A stretch of 64,000 nucleotides of DNA from Filimonas zeae (GTDB taxonomy: Bacteria > Bacteroidota > Bacteroidia > Chitinophagales > Chitinophagaceae): assembly GCF_014641615.1 (NCBI RefSeq), contig NZ_BMIB01000001.1, positions 248,769-312,768 on the forward strand, written 5' to 3'. The notes under the pieces were generated by a model. It was given only the letters and a program-made list of their open reading frames with translations. It was not told the DNA's origin and made no database searches. A program made the position numbers and the translations under genes. Of the stretch, positions 56,234 to 64,000 are shown piece after piece. The first letter of the stretch is position 1; each line of letters starts with the position of its first letter.

Positions 56234-56798
56234 TGCTTTCCATGCAGTTTTTGAGGTTTCTACGGCCGTTCTGAATCAGGCTGCGCACTTTATTCCAGTC
56301 GTTACCGGTAATACCGGTTATTTCATTGTAACATTTGTTTTGCAGGTAAAATAATTGCACCGCCTGCCGTTGGGCATCGGGCAGTGTTTCCATGCACAAT
56401 TCCAGCTTCTTAAAATCCTGTTCTTTATCCAGCACACTATCCAGATGCGAAAAATCTTCCGATTGCATAACGTTTATGTCCAGCGAAACAGTAACGGCTT
56501 TCTTTTCTTTGCGTAAGTGCATGAGGCAGTGGTTTTTAGTAACCACATATAACCAGCTTTTAAAATTATCTACCTCGTGTTTTGGCAGCTTTACCAGTAA
56601 TTCCTGGTAAATATTCATTACAGCATCTTTGCTGGCTTCTGCGTCTTTAAGGTATTTAAAGCAGGTACCGTAAACCAGATCGGTATAGCGGAGGTAAAGT
56701 GTAGCCAGCACCTGCTGGTCGCCATTGCGGCGAAAAGCGGCGAGTAAATTCTCATCGCTTCGGGGCGCTGTATTCTCTACGTGCATTACGGAACTCAT
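56226..56798 (-). CDS. ECF-type RNA polymerase sigma factor
   Basis: A 190-residue sigma-70-family ECF factor. Region 2 spans about 20-95 (LYLRYTDLVYGTCFKYLKD, FKSWLYVVTKNHCL) and region 4 about 130-185 (LPDAQRQAVQLFYLQNKCYNEIT). It would direct RNA polymerase to envelope or stress genes. The ATG at 56798 is preferred; a TTG at 56810 is in frame. Its stop overlaps the next gene's start by 8 bp. The divergent CPD/sorting-tail and vWA genes are likely targets by position only. Confidence 0.9.
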   Translation of the reverse strand: MSSVMHVENTAPRSDENLLAAFRRNGDQQVLATLYLRYTDLVYGTCFKYLKDAEASKDAVMNIYQELLVKLPKHEVDNFKSWLYVVTKNHCLMHLRKEKKAVTVSLDINVMQSEDFSHLDSVLDKEQDFKKLELCMETLPDAQRQAVQLFYLQNKCYNEITGITGNDWNKVRSLIQNGRRNLKNCMESNG

Positions 56799-56921
56799 GT
56801 GTTCTGCCAAATTAAAAAAATATCGCGTACCAGCAAGGAACAGACGTAAATCAGGCGGTTTTTTTTAACAGGTTTTTTATGTAATCCTGCTTTTTAAAGC
56901 ATCTGGTTACAAATATTGCTT

Positions 56922-57980
56922 ATGAAACAGTCCATTCAGCTACAAATACCCGAGCCCTGCCATGAAAACTGGCAACAGATGACACCGGTAGAACAGGGGC
57001 GTTTTTGTAATGCCTGCGCCAAAACTGTAATTGATTTCAGTATTATGACCGATCAGCAGATTCTGGATTATTTGTCTGCCACCTCTGCGGGTATTTGCGG
57101 ACGTTTTCAGGAATCGCAGTTACACCGAACCATACAACCTATGCCTGTGCCACCCAAAAGCAAGTGGTGGATGGCCCTGCTGATGCCGTTATTATTAGGT
57201 ATACAGCGTTTAAAAGCACAACAAAATGAATCACTTCAGGGCAAAGTGGCTTATCCCAGGCCGGAAGTATTGGTAAAAAAAGGAGAAGTGGCAGTGCCGC
57301 CGCAGCGTGCATTAACCGCTATGCATATTACCGGTACAGTAACAGATACAGCAGGAAAGCCAATACCCTATGCTATTATTCATCTGGAATCGCCTTCAGA
57401 ATCTGTAACGGCAGATATGGAAGGGAAATTTTCGCTGCGTGCTGAAACGAATCAAACGAGCGCGGTACTTACCGTTAGCTGTTTGGGGTATACCAGCATC
57501 CGTAAGGAAATACCTGTGCAGCTACAGGCTGTATGGAATTATGTATTGGTGCAGGAAGCAGCCGAATTAAAACCTGTGGTAGTTACTGCTTCCGGAATTA
57601 AAGGAAAGCTTACAACAACGCGAGGTGCAGTAGCTATTGTAAAGAATACTGTTTTAGGAGATATACTTATTAATTGTATTAAGGATACCGCAGATTATCT
57701 GGGAAGAAAGATGATGGGCAAGCCAGATCGTTTTTCTGTTACTCCCAACCCTGTTCGCAGAAGCCAGCAGTTTATACTACAGAGTAAAGAGGCAGATAAC
57801 TATACTGTTCAGATAGTATCCAACTCCGGAGCCGTGGTATATGTGCAATATTTTAAATCAGCCAGAGATGCAAGGCAATTTATTACGGTACAAAGCTCCT
57901 GGATGCCTGGTATGTACTATGTGCGTATACAGGATGAAAAGACAAAGAAACAATACAGTCAGAAAATAATTATTCTATAG
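56922..57980 (+). CDS. CxxC-CPD protein with C-terminal sorting-like domain
   Basis: A 352-residue protein with an unusual order. Residues 1-75 are a hydrophilic domain with the CNAC pair (GRFCNACAKTVIDFS) seen in many Bacteroidota proteins. A hydrophobic stretch (about 80-97) ending in RLKAQ follows. Next is a carboxypeptidase-D-like domain (about 130-215), and a C-terminal domain (275-352) resembling a type IX secretion sorting domain (SVTPNPVRRS, MPGMYYVRIQD). The start is the ATG at 56922. It is divergent from the sigma gene and 50 bp ahead of the vWA gene. Function is unknown. Confidence 0.7.
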   Translation: MKQSIQLQIPEPCHENWQQMTPVEQGRFCNACAKTVIDFSIMTDQQILDYLSATSAGICGRFQESQLHRTIQPMPVPPKSKWWMALLMPLLLGIQRLKAQQNESLQGKVAYPRPEVLVKKGEVAVPPQRALTAMHITGTVTDTAGKPIPYAIIHLESPSESVTADMEGKFSLRAETNQTSAVLTVSCLGYTSIRKEIPVQLQAVWNYVLVQEAAELKPVVVTASGIKGKLTTTRGAVAIVKNTVLGDILINCIKDTADYLGRKMMGKPDRFSVTPNPVRRSQQFILQSKEADNYTVQIVSNSGAVVYVQYFKSARDARQFITVQSSWMPGMYYVRIQDEKTKKQYSQKIIIL

Positions 57981-58030
57981 TTTTTATGTAATCATCTGCA
58001 CTTACTGCATCCTGTATAAAATAAGTTGTT

Positions 58031-59956
58031 ATGAAGCACGTATCGTTATTTCTGATGTGGATAATAACAGCAATGGCTGCTTTTTCACAGGCTGTTGTAG
58101 TAAGGGGTAAAGTAAAAGATGAGAGCGGAAAGCCTGTGCAGGGTGCCAGTGTAAATGCGGATAACAGAGCAGTAGTTACTGATAGCCTGGGTAGGTTTAG
58201 TATACAGATTGCTTCTGAAGATGCTAAGCTGGTGGTAACCATGATAGGTTTTGAGGAGCAGGAAGTAAAAGCTACCGGAAAAAAGGAACTGAATATAGTA
58301 TTGCATCAGGATAAAGGAGCATTGAATGAAGTTGTGGTAATAGGCTATGCAACAGCACGCAAAAAGGATGTATCTTCTATGCTGCAGGGCAGGGTAGCCG
58401 GCCTGGCTGTTACCAATAGTACTTATTACAAACAATCAAGTCCTTCGCCGGGAGCGCCAGGTGCAATATGGGGGGAGCGCTCCCGGCTTTCTACAGATGG
58501 CGAAGGGTATAATCATATTGCTGAAAATCGTTTTCAGAAAGTAACAGACCATCCCTTGTCTACTTTTTCTATTGATGTGGATGCGGCCTCTTACAGCAAT
58601 GTGCGGCGTATAATAACAGACGGCAACAGGCCTCCTGCCGGTGCTGTACGCATTGAGGAAATGATTAATTATTTTTCCTATCCCTACAAAAAGCCACAGG
58701 GCAAAGATCCGGTGCATATTCAAGCAGAATTAAGTGCATGCCCATGGAATACGCAACACCAGCTGGCGTTGGTTGCTTTAAAGGCTACGGAAATACCTAC
58801 AGATCGCCTGCCTGCTGCCAATCTGGTGTTTCTGATTGATGTGAGTGGTAGTATGCTGGCTGATAACAAACTGCCGTTGGTAAAATCATCCTTACACCTG
58901 TTGACAGAAAATCTGCGTCCGCAGGATAAAGTGGCTATTGTAACCTATGCGGGCAGTGCGGGCTTGTCGCTACCCGCTACCAGTGGCGCTGAAAAGCTGA
59001 CTATAAGAAAGGCAATTGATCGCCTGGAGGCAGGTGGTTCTACAGCGGGAGGGGCAGGTATTCAGCTGGCTTATAAAGTAGCACAGAAACAACTGATTAA
59101 AGGAGGCAATAACCGTGTAATACTTTGTACCGATGGTGATTTTAACGTAGGGGTAAGTAGTGAGGATGGCCTGGTAAGGTTAGTGGAAGAGAAGCGCGAA
59201 AGCGGCGTTTTCTTAACCGTGCTGGGCTTTGGAGAGGGGAATTATCAGGATGCTAAAATGCAGCAGCTGGCAGATAAGGGCAATGGCAACCATGCTTATA
59301 TTGATGGTATTATGGAAGCCAGAAAGGTATTGGTAAATGAGTTTGGTGGTACCTTATTTACCGTGGCCAAAGATGTAAAACTACAGATTGAGTTTAACCC
59401 TGACCGCGTAAAAGGGTACCGGTTAATTGGCTATGAAAACCGCTTACTGGCCAAAGAAGATTTTAACAACGACCAGAAAGACGCCGGAGAAATGGGCAGC
59501 GGCCATACGGTAACTGCTTTATATGAAATTATACCAGCGGGTGTGGAAGCGCCCGAACTGGACAGTGTAGATAAATTGCGTTACCAGAAAGTGCCGGAAC
59601 GAAAAGCAACTGCTAAAGCGGGTGGTGCGGAAGAAGTGTTTTATGTAAAGCTGCGCTATAAAAAGCCGGATGAAAAGGAAAGCAGATTGATGGAGCAGGG
59701 AGTAAAAGAAACAGCCGCTTCTTTTGAGAATGCCTCTGAGAGCTTACGTTTTGCCGCGGCTGTGGCAGCGTTTGGTATGAAATTGCGTGATTCGGAATTT
59801 CAGGGCAAATTATCTTATAACGATATAATACGTATTGCACAAAAGGCTACGGGCGAGGATAAAGAAAAGTACCGCGCTGAATTTGTACAGCTGGTAAAAG
59901 CAGCTTCCGGAATAGGTGATAAGCAGCCAATAGCAGTAGTGGAAGATGGTGAATAA
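58031..59956 (+). CDS. vWA/DUF3520 protein with CPD-like and plug-like N-terminus
   Basis: A 641-residue exported protein. A signal peptide (1-20) precedes a carboxypeptidase-D-like domain (24-100), then NEVVVIGYATARKKDVSSMLQGRVAGLAV (about 100-130), a segment resembling the SusC boundary and plug start. The vWA domain (about 265-440) has an intact MIDAS, DVSGS with Thr and Asp (TDGDFN), preceded by a vWF-N-like region (DHPLSTFSIDVDAASYSNVRR) and followed by a DUF3520-like region. Relatives such as E. coli YfbK are poorly understood envelope proteins. It abuts the convergent xerD-like gene. Confidence 0.85.
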   Translation: MKHVSLFLMWIITAMAAFSQAVVVRGKVKDESGKPVQGASVNADNRAVVTDSLGRFSIQIASEDAKLVVTMIGFEEQEVKATGKKELNIVLHQDKGALNEVVVIGYATARKKDVSSMLQGRVAGLAVTNSTYYKQSSPSPGAPGAIWGERSRLSTDGEGYNHIAENRFQKVTDHPLSTFSIDVDAASYSNVRRIITDGNRPPAGAVRIEEMINYFSYPYKKPQGKDPVHIQAELSACPWNTQHQLALVALKATEIPTDRLPAANLVFLIDVSGSMLADNKLPLVKSSLHLLTENLRPQDKVAIVTYAGSAGLSLPATSGAEKLTIRKAIDRLEAGGSTAGGAGIQLAYKVAQKQLIKGGNNRVILCTDGDFNVGVSSEDGLVRLVEEKRESGVFLTVLGFGEGNYQDAKMQQLADKGNGNHAYIDGIMEARKVLVNEFGGTLFTVAKDVKLQIEFNPDRVKGYRLIGYENRLLAKEDFNNDQKDAGEMGSGHTVTALYEIIPAGVEAPELDSVDKLRYQKVPERKATAKAGGAEEVFYVKLRYKKPDEKESRLMEQGVKETAASFENASESLRFAAAVAAFGMKLRDSEFQGKLSYNDIIRIAQKATGEDKEKYRAEFVQLVKAASGIGDKQPIAVVEDGE

Positions 59957-60859
59957 TTAAGGCTTGTACGCCGGATGAAATTGTTGCAGGGTGCTCCGCA
60001 GGAAATCACGGTCCAGATGGGTATAAATCTCTGTAGTAGTAATACTCTCATGGCCCAGCATTTCCTGCACCGCCCGCAAATCGGCCCCGCCTTCTACCAG
60101 ATGGGTGGCAAAGGAATGGCGGAAGGTGTGAGGGGAAATGTTTTTGGTAATGCCTGCTTTTAACGCCATGTCTTTAATAATGTAAAAGATCATTACGCGT
60201 GAGAGGCTTTTGCCAAAGCGGTTCAGGAAAAGAATATCCTCGCTGCCTTTTTGGGCCTGCTGATGTGTGCGTACCGTGTCTTTATAAATGTTAATATACT
60301 TAACGGCATCCCGGCCTATTGGCACCAGGCGTTCTTTATCGCCTTTACCAATTACACGTACAAAGCCTATATCCAGATACAGACAGCTGATTTTCAGATT
60401 TACAGTTTCGCTTACCCGCAGTCCGCAGCTGTACATAATTTCCAGAATAGCTTTGTTGCGGGTACCATCCGGAGTGCTTAGATCTATCGCGCCTATAATT
60501 TTTTCAATTTCTTCAAAGCTCAGTATATCAGGCAGGGCGCGTTTCAACTTAGGGGCTTCCAGCAGAGCGGTGGGGTCTGTTGTGGTTATATTCTCCAGCA
60601 AGCAGTATTTATAAAAGCTGCGGATACCAGACAGTATGCGTGCCTGCGAGTTGGGCGTCATGCCCAGTTCGCTAATCCATTTTACAAACTGTTGCAGGTC
60701 TTTCAGCGTAATTTCCGCCGGTGGTTTGGCCAGTTGTGCAGTTTCCAGAAAAGCGGTGAGCTTCTCTATATCATGCATATAGGCTTCTACAGAGTTATCG
60801 CTGAGCGAGCGTTCCAGCTGAAGATATGCTTTGAATCCTTTTTTATATGCCTGCCACAT
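59957..60859 (-). CDS. xerD: XerD-like site-specific tyrosine recombinase
   Basis: A 300-residue tyrosine recombinase. The N-terminal SAM-like DNA-binding domain spans about 1-88, and the catalytic domain holds Arg in SCGLRVSE, HTFRHSF, LGHESITTTEIYTH with the nucleophile Tyr near residue 277. Length and sequence fit chromosomal XerD, which with XerC resolves chromosome dimers, rather than a mobile-element integrase. It lies downstream of yraN on the same strand, and its stop codon abuts the vWA gene's. Confidence 0.88.
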   Translation of the reverse strand: MWQAYKKGFKAYLQLERSLSDNSVEAYMHDIEKLTAFLETAQLAKPPAEITLKDLQQFVKWISELGMTPNSQARILSGIRSFYKYCLLENITTTDPTALLEAPKLKRALPDILSFEEIEKIIGAIDLSTPDGTRNKAILEIMYSCGLRVSETVNLKISCLYLDIGFVRVIGKGDKERLVPIGRDAVKYINIYKDTVRTHQQAQKGSEDILFLNRFGKSLSRVMIFYIIKDMALKAGITKNISPHTFRHSFATHLVEGGADLRAVQEMLGHESITTTEIYTHLDRDFLRSTLQQFHPAYKP

Positions 60860-60928
60860 GTGTACTTTCCCCGTTATGGCCGGAAATATATTTCTTTTTA
60901 CGGGATAGCCGGGAGGATGCGGGGCAAA

Positions 60929-61285
60929 TCAGAAGAAAATGTCTTCGATCAGGAAATATTCGTCTGGTTTATCTGTATGCAGATTAATGGCCAGTACATC
61001 AAACTGTAGCAATACCCAGGCATGGTTCCGGGCCTGATAAGCCAGGGCTGCCTGCTTCAGGCAATTCATTTTTTGCCGGTTAATGCTTTCTTCCGGCATG
61101 CCAAAGAGGGTAGAAGTGCGGGTTTTTATTTCCACTATATGCAGGCGGTTGTTGCGGGTGGCTATAATGTCTACTTCGCAGCGTTTATGCCGCCAGTTGC
61201 GTTCCAGTATGGTATAGCCTTTTTGTTCCAACCAACCAGCTGCCAGTGTTTCGCCTTTGCTGCCGGTGATATTATTATCATACAT
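60929..61285 (-). CDS. YraN family (UPF0102) nuclease-like protein
   Basis: A 118-residue protein of the UPF0102/YraN family, a PD-(D/E)xK nuclease-like fold. GSKGETLAAGWLEQKGYTILERNWR, then EVDIIATRNN and VEIKTR provide the E-D-ExK pattern. The role in bacteria is unproved, though a link to DNA processing is suggested by the fold. It is divergent from manA with 38 bp between start codons, so the two share a very short promoter region. xerD is 69 bp downstream. Confidence 0.88.
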   Translation of the reverse strand: MYDNNITGSKGETLAAGWLEQKGYTILERNWRHKRCEVDIIATRNNRLHIVEIKTRTSTLFGMPEESINRQKMNCLKQAALAYQARNHAWVLLQFDVLAINLHTDKPDEYFLIEDIFF

Positions 61286-61323
61286 TGTAGTATCTTTCGC
61301 GGGTTAAACCCAGAGTATTCAAT

Positions 61324-62532
61324 ATGTTACAAGATAGAATTTTTGAGCTGAAAGGCAAAGTTCAGCATTATGCCTGGGGCGGATTTGAATTTATACCCAA
61401 TTGGTTACAGGTACCTAACAACCCGCCTTTACCCTGCGCAGAATATTGGATGGGTGCTCACCCATCTGCTCCTTCCTTATTAAAAAATGGTGGTGAAATT
61501 ATTGATCTGAATTATCTGATTCAGCAATTACCGGATGTGGCTGTAGGAAAGGAAACCTGGCAACGGTTTGGCGAATTGCCTTATCTGTTTAAAATTCTGG
61601 ATGTAAAAGAAATGCTTTCTATACAGGTACACCCTTCTAAAGCAGAGGCCGAAAAAGGCTTTGCTGCCGAAGAAGCGGCGGGTATTCCTATAAACGCTCC
61701 TAACCGTAACTACAAGGATAAAAACCATAAGCCGGAGGTAATGGTGGCGTTGAGCGAATTCTGGCTGTTGCATGGTTTTTTACAGCCAGATGTATTAAAA
61801 AGGGTGTTGCACAGCGTTCCGGCTTTTGAACCGCTGGCGGCGCTGTTTGAAAAAGAAGGCTACAGAGCGCTTTATCAACATGTAATGGAATTACCGCAAC
61901 AGCAGGTAAATATTATGCTGTTACCACTGGTGCTGGCTGAGCGTCAGAAATACAAAGCTGGTCAGCTTACCAAAAGCCAGCCGGGATGGTGGGTAGCCAA
62001 ACTGTACGAGGGGCAGGAGTTTGTAGGCGATATTGACAGAGGCGTGTTTTCCATTTACTTTTTCAATATTGTTCAGGTGCAGCCCGGAGGCGCCGTTTTC
62101 CAGGGCGCTGGTGTACCGCATGCTTACCTGGAAGGGCAGAATGTGGAGTTAATGGCCAACAGCGATAACGTGCTGCGTGGCGGTTTAACCCCCAAGCATG
62201 TGGATGTGCCTGAGTTGCTGAAACATACGGTATTTGAAGGCATTACCCCGGTGGTTATGCAGGGTGAGGATACCGGAAAAGGGGAGCGGCTATACCACTG
62301 TCCTGTTCCTGATTTTGGCATCAGTAAGCTGCAGCTGGCAGCGGGGCAAACCCTGCGGCATATCAGCAGCTCGCTGGAAATAATTGTGGTAATGGCAGGT
62401 ACGCTGCGTGTATCGGGCAGGGGCATGGTTACCGTTGGCAAAGGAGGTACTGTAGCCATACTGGCAGCCGAAGCGTATGAGCTACAGGCAGTTGAGCCGG
62501 TGCTGGCTTATCGTGCTTTTGTACCCCGGTAA
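61324..62532 (+). CDS. manA: Mannose-6-phosphate isomerase, class I
   Basis: A 402-residue zinc-dependent cupin isomerase that interconverts mannose-6-phosphate and fructose-6-phosphate. The zinc-binding set is visible in SIQVHPSKAEAEKG, DKNHKPEVMVAL and GVPHAYLEGQNVELMANSDNVLRGGLTPK. Length is standard for class I. It starts 38 bp from divergent yraN and 45 bp before the DUF6580-like gene. A TATCTTTC box at 61291-61298 may be its -7 element. Confidence 0.93.
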   Translation: MLQDRIFELKGKVQHYAWGGFEFIPNWLQVPNNPPLPCAEYWMGAHPSAPSLLKNGGEIIDLNYLIQQLPDVAVGKETWQRFGELPYLFKILDVKEMLSIQVHPSKAEAEKGFAAEEAAGIPINAPNRNYKDKNHKPEVMVALSEFWLLHGFLQPDVLKRVLHSVPAFEPLAALFEKEGYRALYQHVMELPQQQVNIMLLPLVLAERQKYKAGQLTKSQPGWWVAKLYEGQEFVGDIDRGVFSIYFFNIVQVQPGGAVFQGAGVPHAYLEGQNVELMANSDNVLRGGLTPKHVDVPELLKHTVFEGITPVVMQGEDTGKGERLYHCPVPDFGISKLQLAAGQTLRHISSSLEIIVVMAGTLRVSGRGMVTVGKGGTVAILAAEAYELQAVEPVLAYRAFVPR

Positions 62533-62577
62533 TTGTAATTTGCTGTAATTTTGCTGTTTATTAATGCTTGTAGTGCA

Positions 62578-63168
62578 ATGAAAGTCACAAAATCTGTTAT
62601 AGTTGCGTTTGTGTTGCTGGTAATAGTGGCCGCGCTGTATCGTATAGTACCTAACCGCCCTATGGGCTTTGCCCCGCAATATGCCATGGCATTGTTTGGT
62701 GGTGTTATGTTCCGGAACGATAAAAAATGGGCATTTGCCTTACCGGTATTTTCTCTGTTTCTGAGCGATCTGTTGTACCAGTTATTATACAACGCAGGCA
62801 TATCTGCTACCCCCGGTTTTTATGAAGGGCAGTGGCAGAATTATATTCTGTTTGGTTTACTGGCAGCGGTAGGGTTTCTGGTAAAGCGTGTGCGTGTAGT
62901 TAGCATTGCACTGGCTTCTGTAGCAGCGCCTACGGTGTTTTTTCTGATATCTAACTTTCTGGTATGGGCTGGTACGCAGGGTACCCGTGGTTTAAACCGC
63001 CCCAGAACCTTTGATGGGTTGATGCAGTCTTACGCAGATGGATTGCCGTTTTACCCCAACAGTGTATATGCAACGCTGTTTTTTTCGCTGGTATTATTCG
63101 GTGGTTATTTTTTGCTGAAGCAGAACCCGCAGCAGCAGATGCTTGCTGTTAAAAAGGCCTCTGTTTAA
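62578..63168 (+). CDS. Small polytopic membrane protein (DUF6580-like)
   Basis: A 196-residue inner-membrane protein with about five hydrophobic segments. NRPMGFAPQYAMALFGGVMF and the LPFYPNSVYATLFFSLVLFG segment fit the DUF6580 family, which resembles energy-coupling transporter S-components, though that is an impression. The ATG at 62578 is preferred over an earlier in-frame TTG. The gene follows manA by 45 bp. Substrate unknown. Confidence 0.7.
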   Translation: MKVTKSVIVAFVLLVIVAALYRIVPNRPMGFAPQYAMALFGGVMFRNDKKWAFALPVFSLFLSDLLYQLLYNAGISATPGFYEGQWQNYILFGLLAAVGFLVKRVRVVSIALASVAAPTVFFLISNFLVWAGTQGTRGLNRPRTFDGLMQSYADGLPFYPNSVYATLFFSLVLFGGYFLLKQNPQQQMLAVKKASV

Positions 63169-63198
63169 TTTGTTTCATTTTTAGTAAAGCTTTTAGCT

Positions 63199-63378
63199 AT
63201 GGGTATATGGCGCCAGCTGGCTGAATATTTATATATTAAGAAGAAGGATACGGACAGACCAGCCAACTTTAATACACGTTTGATGCATGGAATGAACAGG
63301 ATTTCCCTCCTGATTTTTCTGATGTGTCTGCTGATTATTTTTTTTAAATATGTGCTGTTACCGTTAATACGGAAATAG
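63199..63378 (+). CDS. Small membrane protein (DUF6728-like), 59 aa
   Basis: A short reading frame beginning MGIWRQLAEYLYIKKKDTDR. A basic amphipathic N-terminus (residues 1-35) with FNTRLMHGMNRIS is followed by one hydrophobic helix (36-52) and a short basic tail. It resembles small Bacteroidota proteins now grouped under DUF6728, recalled rather than searched. It lies 30 bp after the DUF6580-like gene and is followed by an intrinsic terminator, so it probably ends that transcript. Function unknown. Confidence 0.65.
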   Translation: MGIWRQLAEYLYIKKKDTDRPANFNTRLMHGMNRISLLIFLMCLLIIFFKYVLLPLIRK

Positions 63379-63395
63379 AATACAATAGATTATTT

Positions 63396-63428
63396 AAAAA
63401 AAGGTCCGTTATAAACGGGCCTTTTTTT
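63396..63428. terminator. Bidirectional intrinsic terminator
   Basis: Seven A, GG, then CCGTT (63406-63410) pair with AACGG (63414-63418), CC and seven T (63422-63428), with one T-G wobble, giving a long stem flanked by A and T tracts on both strands. Confidence 0.92.
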
Positions 63429-63439
63429 ATGCCCTGAAA

Positions 63440-63484
63440 CAGGACACATCAGGACAGTTGATTCATTCGTCTACGATATCTTTG
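63440..63484 (+). promoter_or_regulatory. Second copy of conserved FAS1-locus promoter module
   Basis: CAGGA (63440-63444) and CAGGACAGTTGA (63450-63461) repeat with 10-bp period; TATCTTTG (63477-63484), a full TAnnTTTG match, follows after exactly 15 nt. Spacing is identical to 22038-22082. The gene downstream (63811) is a paralogue of the one at 22438. Confidence 0.75.
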
Positions 63485-63810
63485 GTAGTATCAGGTTCTG
63501 CCCGCCTATATCGGAACCTGAGCCATAAACGATTGCCATTTTATAACGACAAGCTAATTGCAGTGCTATATGAAAAGAATACAAACTGTTATAACCAGGT
63601 GCATTTCTTTCCGCACGTATTTCCATGAAATGAATGTTTTACGCAAACAACAGCGCTATGTGTTGCAGGAATTGATTTTTTATCCGTAAAGTATTCTGAA
63701 CCAGTACACGTATTGTAATCCGTTACTGCAACCTCCGTTGCGGTACAGGATAACGCATGCCTGTATGTATATCGCCGTCAACCATCTCAACCTATATACT
63801 GGATATAACT
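63485..63810 (+). other. Long 5' leader before second FAS1 gene
   Basis: About 325 nt with no recognised gene. It contains an 8-bp inverted repeat, TCAGGTTC/GAACCTGA (63491-63498 with 63514-63521), just after the predicted start of transcription. A 39-codon frame at 63570-63689 has no protein-like features. No known riboswitch was recognised. Confidence 0.4.
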
Positions 63811-64000
63811 ATGAACAGAACGATTGCCAGCATATTGCTGATTACTGCTGCAGTTTGCATAACAGCAGGATGCCGTAAGAAAGAATGGGATGAGCATTAT
63901 GGCCGCCCCGACTCTCTGGAACCTCCCGTTTATCAACAATTACAGAGCATGGGCAGATTTAAGAGTCTGCTTGCCTTAATTGACAAAGCGGGGTATAAAG
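63811..64000 (+). CDS. FAS1 (fasciclin) lipoprotein, 5' part, cut by window edge
   Basis: The first 63 codons of a lipoprotein gene: MNRTIASILL, lipobox ITAGC, then RKKEWDEHYGRPDSLEPPVY and the start of a FAS1 domain. It aligns without gaps to the beginning of the 22438 protein, including YGRP(D/E)SLEPP(V/I)Y and ALIDKAGY against ACIDKAGY. It therefore opens another FAS1-type locus to the right, probably with its own SusC/SusD, under the same type of promoter. Confidence 0.85.
   Translation, partial: MNRTIASILLITAAVCITAGCRKKEWDEHYGRPDSLEPPVYQQLQSMGRFKSLLALIDKAGYK

Noticed and set aside
59957..60859. Tyrosine recombinase as evidence of an integrated element
   Set aside because: Sequence and length fit chromosomal XerD; no attachment repeats, tRNA or phage/transposon genes nearby.
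63570..63689. 39-codon frame in the second leader
   Set aside because: No signal, membrane or conserved feature visible, and no counterpart in the first leader.
1..64000. CRISPR arrays, rRNA, tRNA, insertion sequences
   Set aside because: No regularly spaced repeats with unique spacers, no conserved RNA gene segments and no transposase were recognised.

Overview
The window is about 64 kb of a Bacteroidota chromosome, most likely from Chitinophagaceae. The evidence is three SusC/SusD pairs, many lipoproteins with a Cys lipobox, FAS1 (fasciclin) lipoproteins, a type IX secretion-like sorting tail, promoter elements of the Bacteroidota TAnnTTTG type, near absence of Shine-Dalgarno sequences, and small Bacteroidota-specific proteins. 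No mobile element, CRISPR array, rRNA or tRNA was recognised. Genes are intact and densely packed. Genus cannot be fixed by eye.

Left flank (1-8.7 kb) is housekeeping and hypothetical genes: a DUF1254/DUF1214 lipoprotein, a CbpA-type J-protein with its CbpM modulator, a cold-shock-domain protein, a D-2-hydroxyacid dehydrogenase, a Bcr/CflA-type MFS exporter and several hypotheticals. A phased 11-bp repeat cluster lies in the divergent intergenic region near 4.2 kb.

The central 8.9-54 kb is a pectin utilisation region in three blocks. Block A (8.9-22.0 kb): SusC/SusD, a secreted esterase fusing a CE12-like SGNH domain to a CE8 pectin methylesterase, then a 6-deoxyhexose operon (FucP-like permease, mutarotase, two SDRs, FAH-family hydrolase, lactonase, Zn-dehydrogenase) for non-phosphorylative oxidation of L-fucose or L-rhamnose. 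No dedicated fuconate/rhamnonate dehydratase is present. Block B (22.0-37.6 kb): FAS1 lipoprotein, SusC, SusD, two more FAS1 lipoproteins, SusC, SusD. Block C (37.7-54.0 kb): a LacI-family regulator divergent from GH28, GH105-DUF4350, uxaB, uxaA, uxaC, a GapN-like aldehyde dehydrogenase, kduD, kduI, kdgk, eda and an ExuT-like transporter. Together these convert galacturonate and unsaturated uronate to KDG, KDPG, pyruvate and glyceraldehyde-3-phosphate.

Right flank (54.1-64 kb): a lipoprotein, an ECF sigma factor overlapping an unusual membrane anti-sigma/TonB-C protein, a CxxC-CPD-sorting-tail protein, a vWA/DUF3520 protein, XerD-like recombinase, YraN, ManA, two small membrane proteins, then the start of another FAS1 lipoprotein gene cut by the window edge.

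The most striking non-coding signal is a promoter-like module (CAGGA-N5-CAGGACAGTTGA-N15-TATCTTTR) found with identical spacing upstream of the two paralogous FAS1 genes at 22438 and 63811, each followed by a leader of more than 320 nt. This suggests a shared, undescribed regulatory input for FAS1-type Sus loci.
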